Part shown: piece after piece, positions 51,465 to 59,300 of the stretch
Numbering within the stretch: the first letter of the stretch is position 1
Layout of the letters: each line of letters begins with the position of its first letter
Assembly (NCBI RefSeq): GCF_030816295.1
Contig: NZ_JAUSXV010000001.1
Location: forward strand, 248,001-312,000
Length of the DNA stretch: 64,000 bases
DNA from: Microbacterium natoriense
GTDB taxonomy: Bacteria; Actinomycetota; Actinomycetes; Actinomycetales; Microbacteriaceae
Direction: 5' to 3'
Made by a program: the position numbers and the translations under genes
The notes under the pieces: model-generated
The model's database searches: none
The model's input: the letters and a program-made list of their open reading frames with translations, nothing else
What the model was told of the DNA's origin: nothing

Positions 51465-52307
51465 TCATGCGAGATGAAGCTCGCATGCGATGGCGTTCAT
51501 GATGACGGCTTGCACCTCGGGCCAGCGTTCCATGATCTGCTCGTAGCTGAACCTCAGCACGTGATAGCCGCGGAGCGCGAGCTGCGCATCGTGCTCGATA
51601 TCGATCGTGCGCTGGGCTCCCGTATGGGTGGCGCCGTCGATCTGGATGATCAGACGATCGCCGATCAGCAGGTCCACCCGGTGCCCGAGCACCCAGGCCT
51701 GCGGAATCATCCGCACGTTCAACCACCGCAGTCGCGTGACGAAGATCGTCTCGAGGCCGGAATCCGAGAACGGCGTGGCCTGATCAAGGACCGCTCGAGC
51801 GGCGGGCGGCAGATCCAGTCCGCTCAACAGGGCGCGGTCCGTGAGCCCCTTGTTCAACGCCGACTCCCAGATCACGAGTGCAGTCTCCACCGGCTGGCAT
51901 TGCGCGACCAGTGCAAGGGCATTCGCCAGACAGTCTTCTCCGGCATCGGGGTCCCGCGGCACGATCGGCGTCGACCAGTGCACCACCACGCCCTTCGGCA
52001 CCGTGATGCGCGCCGCGTTCGGACGTGCCGCCACGTGGATGAGACCGCGTTGCGGCACCCACAGCCCCTGACGTTCCGCGACCGTGAGACAGCTGAGGAC
52101 GACTCCCCGCCTGATGGCACCGAGCAGCCTCTTGTCGGCATCCGCTCCTGCCACCCAACCCTTGCGGATCGTGCGAATCTGGCCGGACTCCTTCGCACGT
52201 CGGAGTGCGTGTGCGCTCACGCCGGCCGCTATGAGCGTTCGGACACGGGCGATCCCGCCTCGCTTGCGAAGTTCGGTGGACAGATCCATCGGCTCAGCTT
52301 GAGCCAC
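51465..52307 (-). CDS. AbiEi-type/DUF559 protein (Vsr-like nuclease fold)
   Basis: 280 residues from GTG 52307; ATG 52289 is an alternative. Residues about 8-50 form a winged helix of the AbiEi antitoxin type (GGIARVRTLIAAGVSAHALRRAKESGQIRTIRKGWV). The C-terminal third is a DUF559 PD-(D/E)XK-like nuclease domain: VTRLRWLNVRMIPQAWVLGHRVDLLIGDRLIIQIDGATHT, then a D-A-Q-L-A-L-R-G-Y-H-V-L-R-F block. Acidic residues in RVDLL and IQIDG fit a metal site. Such single-gene proteins occur widely in actinobacteria and are suspected in defence or toxin systems, without proof. Flanked by the structured repeats. Confidence 0.85.
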   Translation of the reverse strand: MAQAEPMDLSTELRKRGGIARVRTLIAAGVSAHALRRAKESGQIRTIRKGWVAGADADKRLLGAIRRGVVLSCLTVAERQGLWVPQRGLIHVAARPNAARITVPKGVVVHWSTPIVPRDPDAGEDCLANALALVAQCQPVETALVIWESALNKGLTDRALLSGLDLPPAARAVLDQATPFSDSGLETIFVTRLRWLNVRMIPQAWVLGHRVDLLIGDRLIIQIDGATHTGAQRTIDIEHDAQLALRGYHVLRFSYEQIMERWPEVQAVIMNAIACELHLA

Positions 52308-52397
52308 CCGGGCATACGGTCCTCCCCGAAAAGACAGTGGCGGTGCACAACTCCGCAGCCGGCAGAGGATGTGCAGGCGCAGTCGCGCCGTCGCTGC

Positions 52398-52472
52398 GAA
52401 GGAGTTCGCACGGAACGAAGGAGCGGATGCCGTATCGGCACCTTCGAATCGTGCGATCTCCTTCGCAGCGGC
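52398..52472. repeat. Structured flanking repeat, copy B
   Basis: Direct-repeat partner of copy A, about 1.0 kb away and on the other side of the DUF559 gene. The core ATCGGCACCTTCGAATC is identical in both. Inverted ends GAAGGAG (52398-52404) and CTCCTTC (52457-52463) are perfect here. The rest of the 222-base gap to rpsN contains only the rpsN terminator. Confidence 0.8.
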
Positions 52473-52482
52473 CGGGTACGCG

Positions 52483-52516
52483 AAAGGGGCGAGGATCCGA
52501 AGACCCTCGCCCCTTT
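52483..52516 (-). terminator. Terminator of the rpmB-rpmG-rpsN operon
   Basis: Perfect 12-base arms AAAGGGGCGAGG (52483-52494) and CCTCGCCCCTTT (52505-52516), 10-base loop, 14 bases past the rpsN stop. The left arm gives a short T run in the minus-strand RNA. Confidence 0.88.
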
Positions 52517-52529
52517 CAGGTTGCGATGC

Positions 52530-52835
52530 TTACCAGCTCGACTTGGTCACGCCGGGCAGCTCGCCACGGTGTGCCATGTCACGGAAGCGGACACGCGAGA
52601 TGCCGAACTTCGTGAGGACACCGCGGGGGCGGCCGTCGATGACGTCGCGCGAACGCACGCGAGCAGGCGACGCGTTGCGCGGCAGCTTCTGCAGGCCGAC
52701 GCGTGCGGCCTCGCGGGCCTCGTCGGTGGCGTTCGGGTCGACCAGGGTCTTCTTCAGCTCGGCGCGACGCTCGGCGTAACGCTCGACGATGACCTTGCGC
52801 TGCTCGTTGCGAGCGATCTTGCTCTTCTTAGCCAT
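52530..52835 (-). CDS. rpsN: 30S ribosomal protein S14, zinc-independent long form
   Basis: 101 residues, ATG 52835. [27 protein letters not shown] at the start and [22 protein letters not shown], then [20 protein letters not shown] and the terminal KSSW are S14 signatures. No Cys at all, so it is the C-minus type that does not bind zinc. In the same operon as L28 and L33, as in the alternative ribosomal gene sets of actinobacteria. Three bases separate it from the rpmG stop. Confidence 0.97.
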   Translation of the reverse strand: MAKKSKIARNEQRKVIVERYAERRAELKKTLVDPNATDEAREAARVGLQKLPRNASPARVRSRDVIDGRPRGVLTKFGISRVRFRDMAHRGELPGVTKSSW

Positions 52836-52838
52836 TGA

Positions 52839-53009
52839 TCAACGCTCCTCTCGGAATTCGACGTGCTTGCGGACGACCGGGTCGTACTTCTTCAGCACGA
52901 GGCGGTCGGGGGTGTTGCGGCGGTTCTTCTTCGTCACGTAGGTGTAACCCGTGCCGGCGGTCGAACGCAGCTTGATGATCGGACGGATGTCCTGAGCCTT
53001 CTTGGCCAT
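52839..53009 (-). CDS. rpmG: 50S ribosomal protein L33, zinc-independent form
   Basis: 56 residues, ATG 53007-53009, which overlaps the rpmB stop by one base (TAATG). Reads [20 protein letters not shown], then [20 protein letters not shown] and [16 protein letters not shown]33 proteins that bind zinc have two CxxC pairs; this one has none. Fits the L28-L33-S14 order. Confidence 0.96.
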   Translation of the reverse strand: MAKKAQDIRPIIKLRSTAGTGYTYVTKKNRRNTPDRLVLKKYDPVVRKHVEFREER

Positions 53010-53245
53010 TAGAGCTTCACACCCTTCGCCTGGAGGTCCTTGACGACGTTCTCGATGCCGCGGACGTCGATCACCTTGATGCCCTTGGCGGACACGTTGA
53101 GCGTGATCTTACGACCGAGCGACGGAACGAAATAAGTCTTCTTCTGCACGTTCGGGTCGAAGCGGCGCTTCGTCCGGCGGTGCGAGTGCGAGACGTTGTG
53201 ACCGAAGCCGGGAACAGCTCCTGTCACCTGGCACACTGCTGCCAT
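53009..53245 (-). CDS. rpmB: 50S ribosomal protein L28
   Basis: 78 residues, ATG 53245. [31 protein letters not shown] and the end [18 protein letters not shown] are typical of L28. A single Cys in CQVTG, where zinc-binding forms have CxxC, so this too is the zinc-free form. First gene of the operon, preceded by a leader of about 150 bases with alternative pairings. Confidence 0.97.
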   Translation of the reverse strand: MAAVCQVTGAVPGFGHNVSHSHRRTKRRFDPNVQKKTYFVPSLGRKITLNVSAKGIKVIDVRGIENVVKDLQAKGVKL

Positions 53246-53290
53246 GATGTGACTCCTTCTATACCGTGAGACCGGACGGCCTCACCCAAG

Positions 53291-53406
53291 ATCCCTTGTC
53301 TGCGCGCTACCCACGACCCGCCGCCCTTCGACAAGCTCAGGGACCGATGAATAGGGGAAGCACACGAACTGCGCACAGGAGTGTGCGCAGACAAGGAGTC
53401 AGTTTA
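53291..53406 (-). promoter_or_regulatory. Structured leader and promoter of the rpmB operon
   Basis: On the minus strand TAAACT (53401-53406) is a plausible -10. In the leader CTGCGCACA (53369-53377) and TGTGCGCAG (53382-53390) make a tight hairpin, but GCGCAGACAAGG (53385-53396) is also perfectly complementary over 12 bases to CCTTGTCTGCGC at 53294-53305, 80 bases downstream. The two pairings exclude each other. A CCCTTCGACAAGCTCAGGGAC element, itself a dispersed repeat of this genus, lies in between (about 53325-53344). Confidence 0.5.
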
Positions 53407-53447
53407 GCACGGATGCGGTCTGCCACCGGTCCGTCCAGGATGGAGGC

Positions 53448-54110
53448 ATGAACTGGACCGGCGTGCGCGCCACCACCGCAGTCTCCGCGTTCCTCCTCGG
53501 CCTTCTTCTCGGCGCCTTCGCTCCTGCTCTCCTCCCTCTGCCCGGCAGCTTCGCGACGGTCTATTTCGGGGTGCTCCTGATCCCGCTGCCGCTGTGCGTG
53601 ATGCTGATCGTGACCGCTGTCCTCTTCGGACGCGTCAGAGAGAACGGAGCCGAGACGATCGCCGCCCGCGCAGAGGGCATCGCGAGCGGGACCCTGCGAT
53701 CGGAGACGACATCGGCGCTCGTCTGGCGAGTGCCGATGCTCGCACGCACGGGGCCGGTCGGCACGATGCTGCAGAGTCCGACCGTCGCGCCGGCTCGACT
53801 GGTTCAGTTTCGCGTACTCCCCGCGAACTCGACGGCCCGCCTGGCCCACGCCCTGGTTCCGGTGCACATCACCCTGGCGAAGGGCATGCCTGCCGCACTG
53901 TTGCTCGATCGCGCCCACCCCGACCTCGCTCTGCTCGACGACCGCGCCACTCCGGAGACGCTCGCAGCGGTGAACGCCGACCCTCGCTGGACCACCACGA
54001 AGTTCCCGAGCGCGTTCGCACACCAGGGAGGCAGAGAGCTGCTGATCGGCCTCGCCGCCGGGTTCGTCACCGCGGTGATCATCGCCCTGATCCTGAACGC
54101 CGCGTACTGA
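53448..54110 (+). CDS. Membrane protein of unknown function
   Basis: 220 residues from ATG 53448. Two N-terminal helices (VSAFLLGLLLGAFAPALLPL and TVYFGVLLIPLPLCVMLIVTAVLFG) and one at the end (LLIGLAAGFVTAVIIALILNAAY) enclose a soluble loop of about 140 residues with RTGPVGTMLQSPTVAPARLVQF. No family recognised. Divergent from the ribosomal protein operon and convergent with the glycosylase gene. Confidence 0.75.
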   Translation: MNWTGVRATTAVSAFLLGLLLGAFAPALLPLPGSFATVYFGVLLIPLPLCVMLIVTAVLFGRVRENGAETIAARAEGIASGTLRSETTSALVWRVPMLARTGPVGTMLQSPTVAPARLVQFRVLPANSTARLAHALVPVHITLAKGMPAALLLDRAHPDLALLDDRATPETLAAVNADPRWTTTKFPSAFAHQGGRELLIGLAAGFVTAVIIALILNAAY

Positions 54111-54138
54111 CCTCGCCGGAGCTCGCACCCACCCCGAG

Positions 54139-54828
54139 CTATCCGGGGCTCTGGCGCGATTCGGCCTGAGCCAGCTGCGCCCCGCGCCCCCACCGGAACG
54201 GCGAGACCGTGGGGTCGCCGTCGATCCAGAAGCGCCAGGGGAAGGCGTCGGTCCCTGCCACCCCGGCGACCCCGACACGGGGCCCGCTGGCGATCTCGAC
54301 CGGGGCATCGGGCAGCCAGAGTTCGGCCACGGCACCGTTCAGCTCGGCGCCGATGATCGCATCGATTCCGTCGTGCCGCGGATGCTGCAGCCCTGAGGCC
54401 TGGCCGAATCGCCCGGGTCCGCGCGCCAGATCGCGTCGAGCGGCGGCGGTCAGAGGCAGAGCCGCCCTGCGGCGGCGGGCCGCCGCATCCGCCCCCTCGA
54501 TCACCTCCGCCGCTCGCAGCAGCACACCGCCCGCGACCCCTTCGGGTCCGCACACGACATTGATGCACGAGTGGATGCCGTGGCTCAGGTACACGTACAG
54601 GTGGCCTGGTTCGCCCCACATCGTGGCGTTCCGCGCGGTGCGCCCCATACGGGCGTGCGACCCGGGATCAGGAGTGGGGCCGGTGCCCTGTCCGTGATAC
54701 GCCTCGACCTCGGTGATGCGCAGGCGCACCTCTGCCGCGTCGACGACGGTGCGCAGCTCCGCTCCGAGCAGCCGCGGCGCGGCCTCGAGAGGCAGCGGAG
54801 TGAAATCGTCGCGGGTCGCTCGGCGCAT
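54139..54828 (-). CDS. DNA-3-methyladenine glycosylase (AAG/MPG family)
   Basis: 229 residues from ATG 54828, overlapping the upstream stop as ATGA. The family core is complete: RLLGAELRTVV, RITEVEAYHGQGTGPTPDPGSHARMGRTARNATMWGEPGHLYVYLSHGIHSCINVVC with the catalytic Glu in EVEAYHG, then GGVLLRAAEVIEG and LARGPGRFGQASGL. It excises alkylated purines in base-excision repair. Placement as the last gene of the zur operon is unusual; co-expression may be incidental. Confidence 0.94.
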   Translation of the reverse strand: MRRATRDDFTPLPLEAAPRLLGAELRTVVDAAEVRLRITEVEAYHGQGTGPTPDPGSHARMGRTARNATMWGEPGHLYVYLSHGIHSCINVVCGPEGVAGGVLLRAAEVIEGADAAARRRRAALPLTAAARRDLARGPGRFGQASGLQHPRHDGIDAIIGAELNGAVAELWLPDAPVEIASGPRVGVAGVAGTDAFPWRFWIDGDPTVSPFRWGRGAQLAQAESRQSPG

Positions 54829-56870
54829 CAGTAGTGCGGGGCGGTCGCGCACCACGACGAATCGAATCCGGTCAGCGCGACCAGCTCCTTGCCGGTGCGC
54901 AGGTCGAGCAGGTGCGTCTCGACGTTCTCGGGCAGCGGCAGCAGCATCTGGTCGTAGGCGTTCTTCGCGAGGTCGGGAGCGATCGCCACGGCGGCGTACT
55001 GTCCGCTCGGCGACGCGCACGCCTGCAGGATCGAGTCGGTCGATCCGACCTCGACGATCGAGGTCGCCGTGCCCGCGTCATCCACCCGGATGATCGCCTG
55101 TCCGTTCGGATAGCCGGTCGCGTCGACCGACACGACGTGTCGCAGGGTGCCACCGGGGAAGGGCACGATCGTGATCGCGCTGCCGTAGTCGGGGTTGGAT
55201 GCCGCGAGCGGCTGCTCCGACCCGTCGGCGAGGTTCAGCTCGACCACGCTGCCGTCGATGCGTTCCACGACCGCGGTGTACGTCCCGCGGGAGATGCCCT
55301 GGATGTTGGCGGCCAGCCCCAGGGACTGCACGCCCGCGTCGGTGGAGTGGTCGATGAGCGAGAGCGCGCCGTTGAAGTCGATGAACAGCATCGCCGCCGA
55401 GTCGGGGACGAACTGCCACACCAGGATGCTCGTCTGCTCACCGCCGACTTCGGCGATCTTCGGCTTGTCGCCGCCGGAGAGCGACTGCGTCACGAGCACG
55501 CTCGCCCGGCCCTCGTCTTCGCTGATCTCCTTGTCGGAGTACGTGTAGCCGACCAGTCCCCCACGTTCGGAGACCTGGATCGATCCGATGTAGCCCTTGC
55601 CCGGAAGCTTCAGCTCTCGCGGGTTCTTGCCGTCGCGGTCCATCACGTAGAGCTTGGAGAGGTCGTCGTCTTCCACCGAGACGACGAGCTTCGTCGACGT
55701 CGCGCGGAAGTCGTCGATCTTGTCGTGGCTGTACACCGGCACCGCGTTCTCACCGCTGAGATCCGTGAGGAAGATGGTGTCCTTGCCGGAGACGTCACGG
55801 CGCAGGATGAACATCGAGGATGCGGGCGTCGTGAAATGAGCCTTCAGGGTGGCGCTCGGCCCGCCGCCCGTCGACTCGACGTCGGCCACGGTGATCGCGT
55901 ATTTCGTCGAATCGTCGAGGGGAACGGTGAAGCGGATGCCGATGCCCCGCCCTGCCGCGTCGACAGTGAAGGGCACGGCAGGCTCGACGGTCACCTGCGA
56001 GGCGTCGATCGCCGACAGCGCCTGGTTCGCGGTGAGGATCACGCGGCTGCCGCTCGACTCGATCGCCTCAGCGGGCGCGACCTGGACGTTCGTGATGCGC
56101 GGGCCCTGGGTGAGGCTCACGAATCCGAGAGCTGCGCCGACCACGACGAGGACGCCGAGGACGGCGGTGAGGGCGAGCAGGAAACGGCGGGAGGGGGTGC
56201 GGGCTTGCGACACCGACGCGGCGGCCTGCTCGGTCGTTGAGCGAGGGGGTTCCTCGCTCGACGGGCGGGCGGTCGGCTCCTCGGTGGTTGAGCGAGCGGC
56301 GCGAGACGAAACATCCTCATCCGACGTCGATGCAGGAGACGCGCGCTTCGCCTCGTCACTGCGCTCCTCGCTCGACGAGCGGGGGGCGTTCTCGTCCGAC
56401 GGGTGAGCGGGTGATTCCTCGGCCAAGGGGCGGAACGGATCCCTGATCGTCGACCGGACGGGACGCGGCGACCGGTCAGGGGCTGGTGCTGCGGCCTCTC
56501 GCGCGGCCGCCTCGGCTGCGGCGGCGGCTTCGACCATGGCGGCACGCATCGCCGCTTCGCGCTCGGCGGCGGGGTCGACGGACCGTCCGCCGGCAGCCGA
56601 ACCGCCTGCTACGGATGCGGCCGACTCCGACGTCACGCTCGTTCCGCCGTCCGCTCCGGGGGTCGACGCGCCAGATCGGGGGATCGATTCGTGATTCCGT
56701 CCGACATCTGGCGTGTCGACCCCTGAAGCGTCTTCGGCGGCCGACTCCGACACCGGTTCGGATGCAGCGGCCTCGGCACCGGCACCAGCCGCGGCCTCGC
56801 GCGCGGCGCGCAGTTCAGCGCGTGTGCGCGGGACGACGGGGACCTCGGGCTTCTCGTCGTCAGTACTCAT
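54828..56870 (-). CDS. Membrane-anchored protein with disordered head and beta-propeller-like ectodomain
   Basis: 680 residues from ATG 56870, overlapping the TIGR03943 stop by 11 bases. Residues 1-225 are disordered, rich in Ala, Ser, Glu and Pro, and contain repeat-encoded SEERSDEAKRA-like blocks. One helix at about 230-255 (FLLALTAVLGVLVVVGAALGFVSL) is followed by an Ig-like SbsA-type domain (RITNVQVAPAEAIESSGSRVILTANQALSAIDASQVTVEPAV) and a TolB-like propeller with D-G-K-N-P-R-E-L and similar turns. Could be an envelope sensor or binding protein; no enzyme motif. Its link with the zinc genes is only positional. Confidence 0.75.
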   Translation of the reverse strand: MSTDDEKPEVPVVPRTRAELRAAREAAAGAGAEAAASEPVSESAAEDASGVDTPDVGRNHESIPRSGASTPGADGGTSVTSESAASVAGGSAAGGRSVDPAAEREAAMRAAMVEAAAAAEAAAREAAAPAPDRSPRPVRSTIRDPFRPLAEESPAHPSDENAPRSSSEERSDEAKRASPASTSDEDVSSRAARSTTEEPTARPSSEEPPRSTTEQAAASVSQARTPSRRFLLALTAVLGVLVVVGAALGFVSLTQGPRITNVQVAPAEAIESSGSRVILTANQALSAIDASQVTVEPAVPFTVDAAGRGIGIRFTVPLDDSTKYAITVADVESTGGGPSATLKAHFTTPASSMFILRRDVSGKDTIFLTDLSGENAVPVYSHDKIDDFRATSTKLVVSVEDDDLSKLYVMDRDGKNPRELKLPGKGYIGSIQVSERGGLVGYTYSDKEISEDEGRASVLVTQSLSGGDKPKIAEVGGEQTSILVWQFVPDSAAMLFIDFNGALSLIDHSTDAGVQSLGLAANIQGISRGTYTAVVERIDGSVVELNLADGSEQPLAASNPDYGSAITIVPFPGGTLRHVVSVDATGYPNGQAIIRVDDAGTATSIVEVGSTDSILQACASPSGQYAAVAIAPDLAKNAYDQMLLPLPENVETHLLDLRTGKELVALTGFDSSWCATAPHY
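56232..56312. repeat. Dispersed repeat copies inside a coding region
   Basis: GGTCGTTGAGCGAG at 56232-56245 and GGTGGTTGAGCGAGCGGCGCGAGACGAAAC at 56283-56312 lie inside the disordered head of the 680-residue protein, with a partial inverted copy at about 56345-56375. The frame is kept, so the repeats are translated. Confidence 0.75.
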
Positions 56871-57597
56871 ACGGATCCCCCGGCTCGTCGATGGCCTCGA
56901 CCGTGGTCGGGTCCACGTGCAGAGCGCCGTCGGCATCCGCCTTCACGGTTCCGGTGACCTTGACCCACTGACCGGTCTTGTACTCGCCGGCGTCGATCGT
57001 CACTGGCACGTTCGCGGGCTGCGCGTCGATCACGCAGTGCGTGATCACGAGACGGGTCAGGTCGACCCCGCCGTCGCCCGGCGTGATGAACCCGGTCAAC
57101 GTCACGGTCGTGCCGTCGTACGACGCCGTGTTTGTCGCGGTGGCGAAGACGCTGGCCCAGTCGCCCACGCCGAAAGTGGAGGTGTCGGCCTTGCCGAGGG
57201 TCACGTCATCCGCACCCGCGAACAGCGCCGCAGACTCACCCGCACGCGACATCGCGAGCTCGACCGACAGCGACGCCGGCGGCAGCACCAGCGCGGCGAC
57301 CACGACTCCTGAGGCGATCACGCCGCCGGCGACGGTCGCGGTCGTGGCGAACACGCCCGACTCCGCATGCTCGTGACCGTGGTCGTGTCCCTCTTCGGCC
57401 CCGAGCGGCAGGGTGCACGACCAGATCGCCCCGACCAGCGTCACGACGGCCGCGGCGCACGCGAACCAGACCGACTCGGGGCTGATGTAGAGCGTGAGCC
57501 TTCCGGTGAGGCCGAGACCGAGGGTGACGACCGACAGCACCGTCGCGAGGCCGATGCCCAGCCAGCGGGAGCCGAGGGAACGCGTGCGCTCAGACAA
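56860..57597 (-). CDS. TIGR03943-family protein (COG3689), putative permease partner
   Basis: 245 residues, ATG 57597. Two N-terminal helices (WLGIGLATVLSVVTLGLGLTG and VWFACAAAVVTLVGAIWSC), a His-rich short loop (EEGHDHGHEHAESG), a third helix, and an extracytoplasmic OB-like domain with DVTLGKADTSTFGVGDWASVFATATNTASYDGTTVTLTGFITP and the Cys in VITHCVIDAQPANVPV. Family members are nearly always next to COG0701 permeases, as here (8-base overlap), and are often in Zur regulons. Confidence 0.88.
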   Translation of the reverse strand: MSERTRSLGSRWLGIGLATVLSVVTLGLGLTGRLTLYISPESVWFACAAAVVTLVGAIWSCTLPLGAEEGHDHGHEHAESGVFATTATVAGGVIASGVVVAALVLPPASLSVELAMSRAGESAALFAGADDVTLGKADTSTFGVGDWASVFATATNTASYDGTTVTLTGFITPGDGGVDLTRLVITHCVIDAQPANVPVTIDAGEYKTGQWVKVTGTVKADADGALHVDPTTVEAIDEPGDPYEY

Positions 57598-58687
57598 AGA
57601 CGTTCACCCCGATCCCGATCGCGAAGGCGGCGAGCACCACGACGCCGACGATGCCCGCCAGCACACGCGTGGTGAAGGTCGTGCGCATGAGCGCGAGCAT
57701 CTTCACGTCGACCAGGGGGCCGACGAGCAGGAACGCCACCAGCGCTCCCGACGAGAAGGTCGACGCGAAGGACAGGGCGAAGAAGGCGTCGACGTTCGAG
57801 CAGATCGCGACCGTCATCGCGAGGGCCATCATGGCCACGATCGACAGCACGGGGTTCGAGCCTATGGCGAGCAGCACGTCACGCGGGATCAGCACCTGCA
57901 CGGCTCCGGCGAGCGCGGAGCCGATCACGAGGGCCGGCATCACGGCCCGCAGCTCGACGAGGAACTGCGTGAGGCTGCGGCGCACGGGCGTGCCGGGCTC
58001 GTGCGTCACCCGCTCGCAGGTGTCGACGAAGCGCTGCGTGAGCAGGGCGTCGGGCGAGGGATGCCGGCTGTAGATCCAGCCGATGAGGTTCGCGATCAGG
58101 TAGCCGCCGACCAGGCGGGCGACGAGGATGCCGTCGTCGAATCCGAATGCGGCGTGAGTGGTGAGGATCACGATCGGATTCACGATCGGCGCCGCGATGA
58201 GGAACGTCAGCGCCTCGGCGGGCGCGAGCCCGCGCATCATCAGCCCGCGGGCGAAGGGCACGTTGCCGCACTCGCAGACCGGGATCAGCATCCCGAGCAG
58301 CGACAGCACCGCTCTGCGCGCCCAGGCGCGCTTCGGCAGCCAGCGGTGGATCACATCGGCAGGCAGCCACACCTGCACCACGATCGACAGCAGCACACCC
58401 AGCACGACGAAGGGCAGCGCCTCGATCAGCACGCTCATGGCGAGAGTCAGGCCGTCCTGCGCGCGGTGCGGGAGGGATGCGGTGTACAGGGTCGGGACGA
58501 ACCGGTCGATCAGGAACAGCGCCGCGACGATGGCCGCGCCCAGCGCGACACCTATCCACGGCGACCGGCGGGGGCGATCACCCGGACGGTGGCTCCCTGA
58601 GCCTCCCCCATGCGCCCCCGAGCCTGTCGAAGGGTGCGAGTGGCCGGCATGGTCCGCAGCCGACGCCCGCGTCGTCGCCGATGTCAC
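57590..58687 (-). CDS. COG0701/ArsP_1-type permease
   Basis: 365 residues from GTG 58687, which overlaps the zur stop (GTGA). A His/Ser/Gly-rich leader (ADHAGHSHPSTGSGAHGGGSGSH) partly encoded by a dispersed repeat is followed by about eight helices. Signature segments include LGMLIPVCECGNVPFARGLMMRGL (CxCG motif) and FLIAAPIVNPIVILTTHAAFGF. Homologues transport or help traffic metals or organoarsenicals (ArsP) and are paired with TIGR03943 proteins. Location between zur and TIGR03943 points to zinc. Confidence 0.9.
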   Translation of the reverse strand: MTSATTRASAADHAGHSHPSTGSGAHGGGSGSHRPGDRPRRSPWIGVALGAAIVAALFLIDRFVPTLYTASLPHRAQDGLTLAMSVLIEALPFVVLGVLLSIVVQVWLPADVIHRWLPKRAWARRAVLSLLGMLIPVCECGNVPFARGLMMRGLAPAEALTFLIAAPIVNPIVILTTHAAFGFDDGILVARLVGGYLIANLIGWIYSRHPSPDALLTQRFVDTCERVTHEPGTPVRRSLTQFLVELRAVMPALVIGSALAGAVQVLIPRDVLLAIGSNPVLSIVAMMALAMTVAICSNVDAFFALSFASTFSSGALVAFLLVGPLVDVKMLALMRTTFTTRVLAGIVGVVVLAAFAIGIGVNVFV

Positions 58688-59115
58688 GCGACGGGTTCCT
58701 CAGGCGGACGCTGGGCCTCGGCATCGCGCTTCGCGGTGCACGCGGCGCACAGTCCGAAGATGTCGACGACGTGCGCAGCATCCGTGAATCCGTGCTGCGC
58801 CGCCGTGCGATGCGCCCAGTGCTCGACGTCCTTCGCCTCGATCTCGACGGTCAGCCCGCACGATCGGCAGATGAGGTGGTGGTGGTGGCCCTGCGTGCTG
58901 CAGGCGCGGTAGAGGGCTTCGCCCTCGGGGCTCTGCAGCGAATCGGCGTCGCCCGATGCGGCGAGTCCTGCGAGCGCGCGATACACCGTCGCCAGGCCGA
59001 TGCCGGTGTTGTCGTCGCGGAGTCCCGCATGCAGGGTCTGCGCGCTCACGAATCCATGGGCGTCGGCGAGCGCTTCGCGCACGCGTTCGCGCTGCCAGGT
59101 GTTCCGCTGAGCCAT
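58684..59115 (-). CDS. zur: Fur-family regulator, probably Zur
   Basis: 143 residues, ATG 59115. Winged helix QRERVREALADAHGFVSAQTLHAGL, then IGLATVYRALAGLAASGDA; metal sites in RACSTQGHHHHLICRSCGLTVEIEAKDVEHW and a CxxC in FGLCAACTAKR that with CRSCG forms the structural zinc site. The HHHHLICR line and shortness fit Zur rather than Fur or PerR. Heads an operon with the COG0701 permease and TIGR03943 protein and precedes znuB. The 185 bases between zur and znuB contain no gene, only a short direct repeat GCCGTGCACTCG (59238 and 59257). Confidence 0.88.
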   Translation of the reverse strand: MAQRNTWQRERVREALADAHGFVSAQTLHAGLRDDNTGIGLATVYRALAGLAASGDADSLQSPEGEALYRACSTQGHHHHLICRSCGLTVEIEAKDVEHWAHRTAAQHGFTDAAHVVDIFGLCAACTAKRDAEAQRPPEEPVA

Positions 59116-59300
59116 GTCTCGAGTCTAATCGCCGGGGTTCTCCGTGGGCTGGGAGGTTCTGCCACCGCCCTCACCTGACCGCTCACGCCGCGAATGCACG
59201 GGATGCCGCCGAGCGCACGGGTCGTTCACGTCGACAGGCCGTGCACTCGACACGATGCCGTGCACTCGGCGCTGGCGGGGCCGGCGGGTGCGCGTGCGAC

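Noticed and set aside
53246..53447. Zur box before rpmB
   Set aside because: No TGATAAT/ATTATCA-like palindrome is present between rpmB and the divergent gene.
59116..59300. Small gene or ncRNA between znuB and zur
   Set aside because: Only a short direct repeat (GCCGTGCACTCG at 59238 and 59257) is visible; no ribosome site with a family-like frame.
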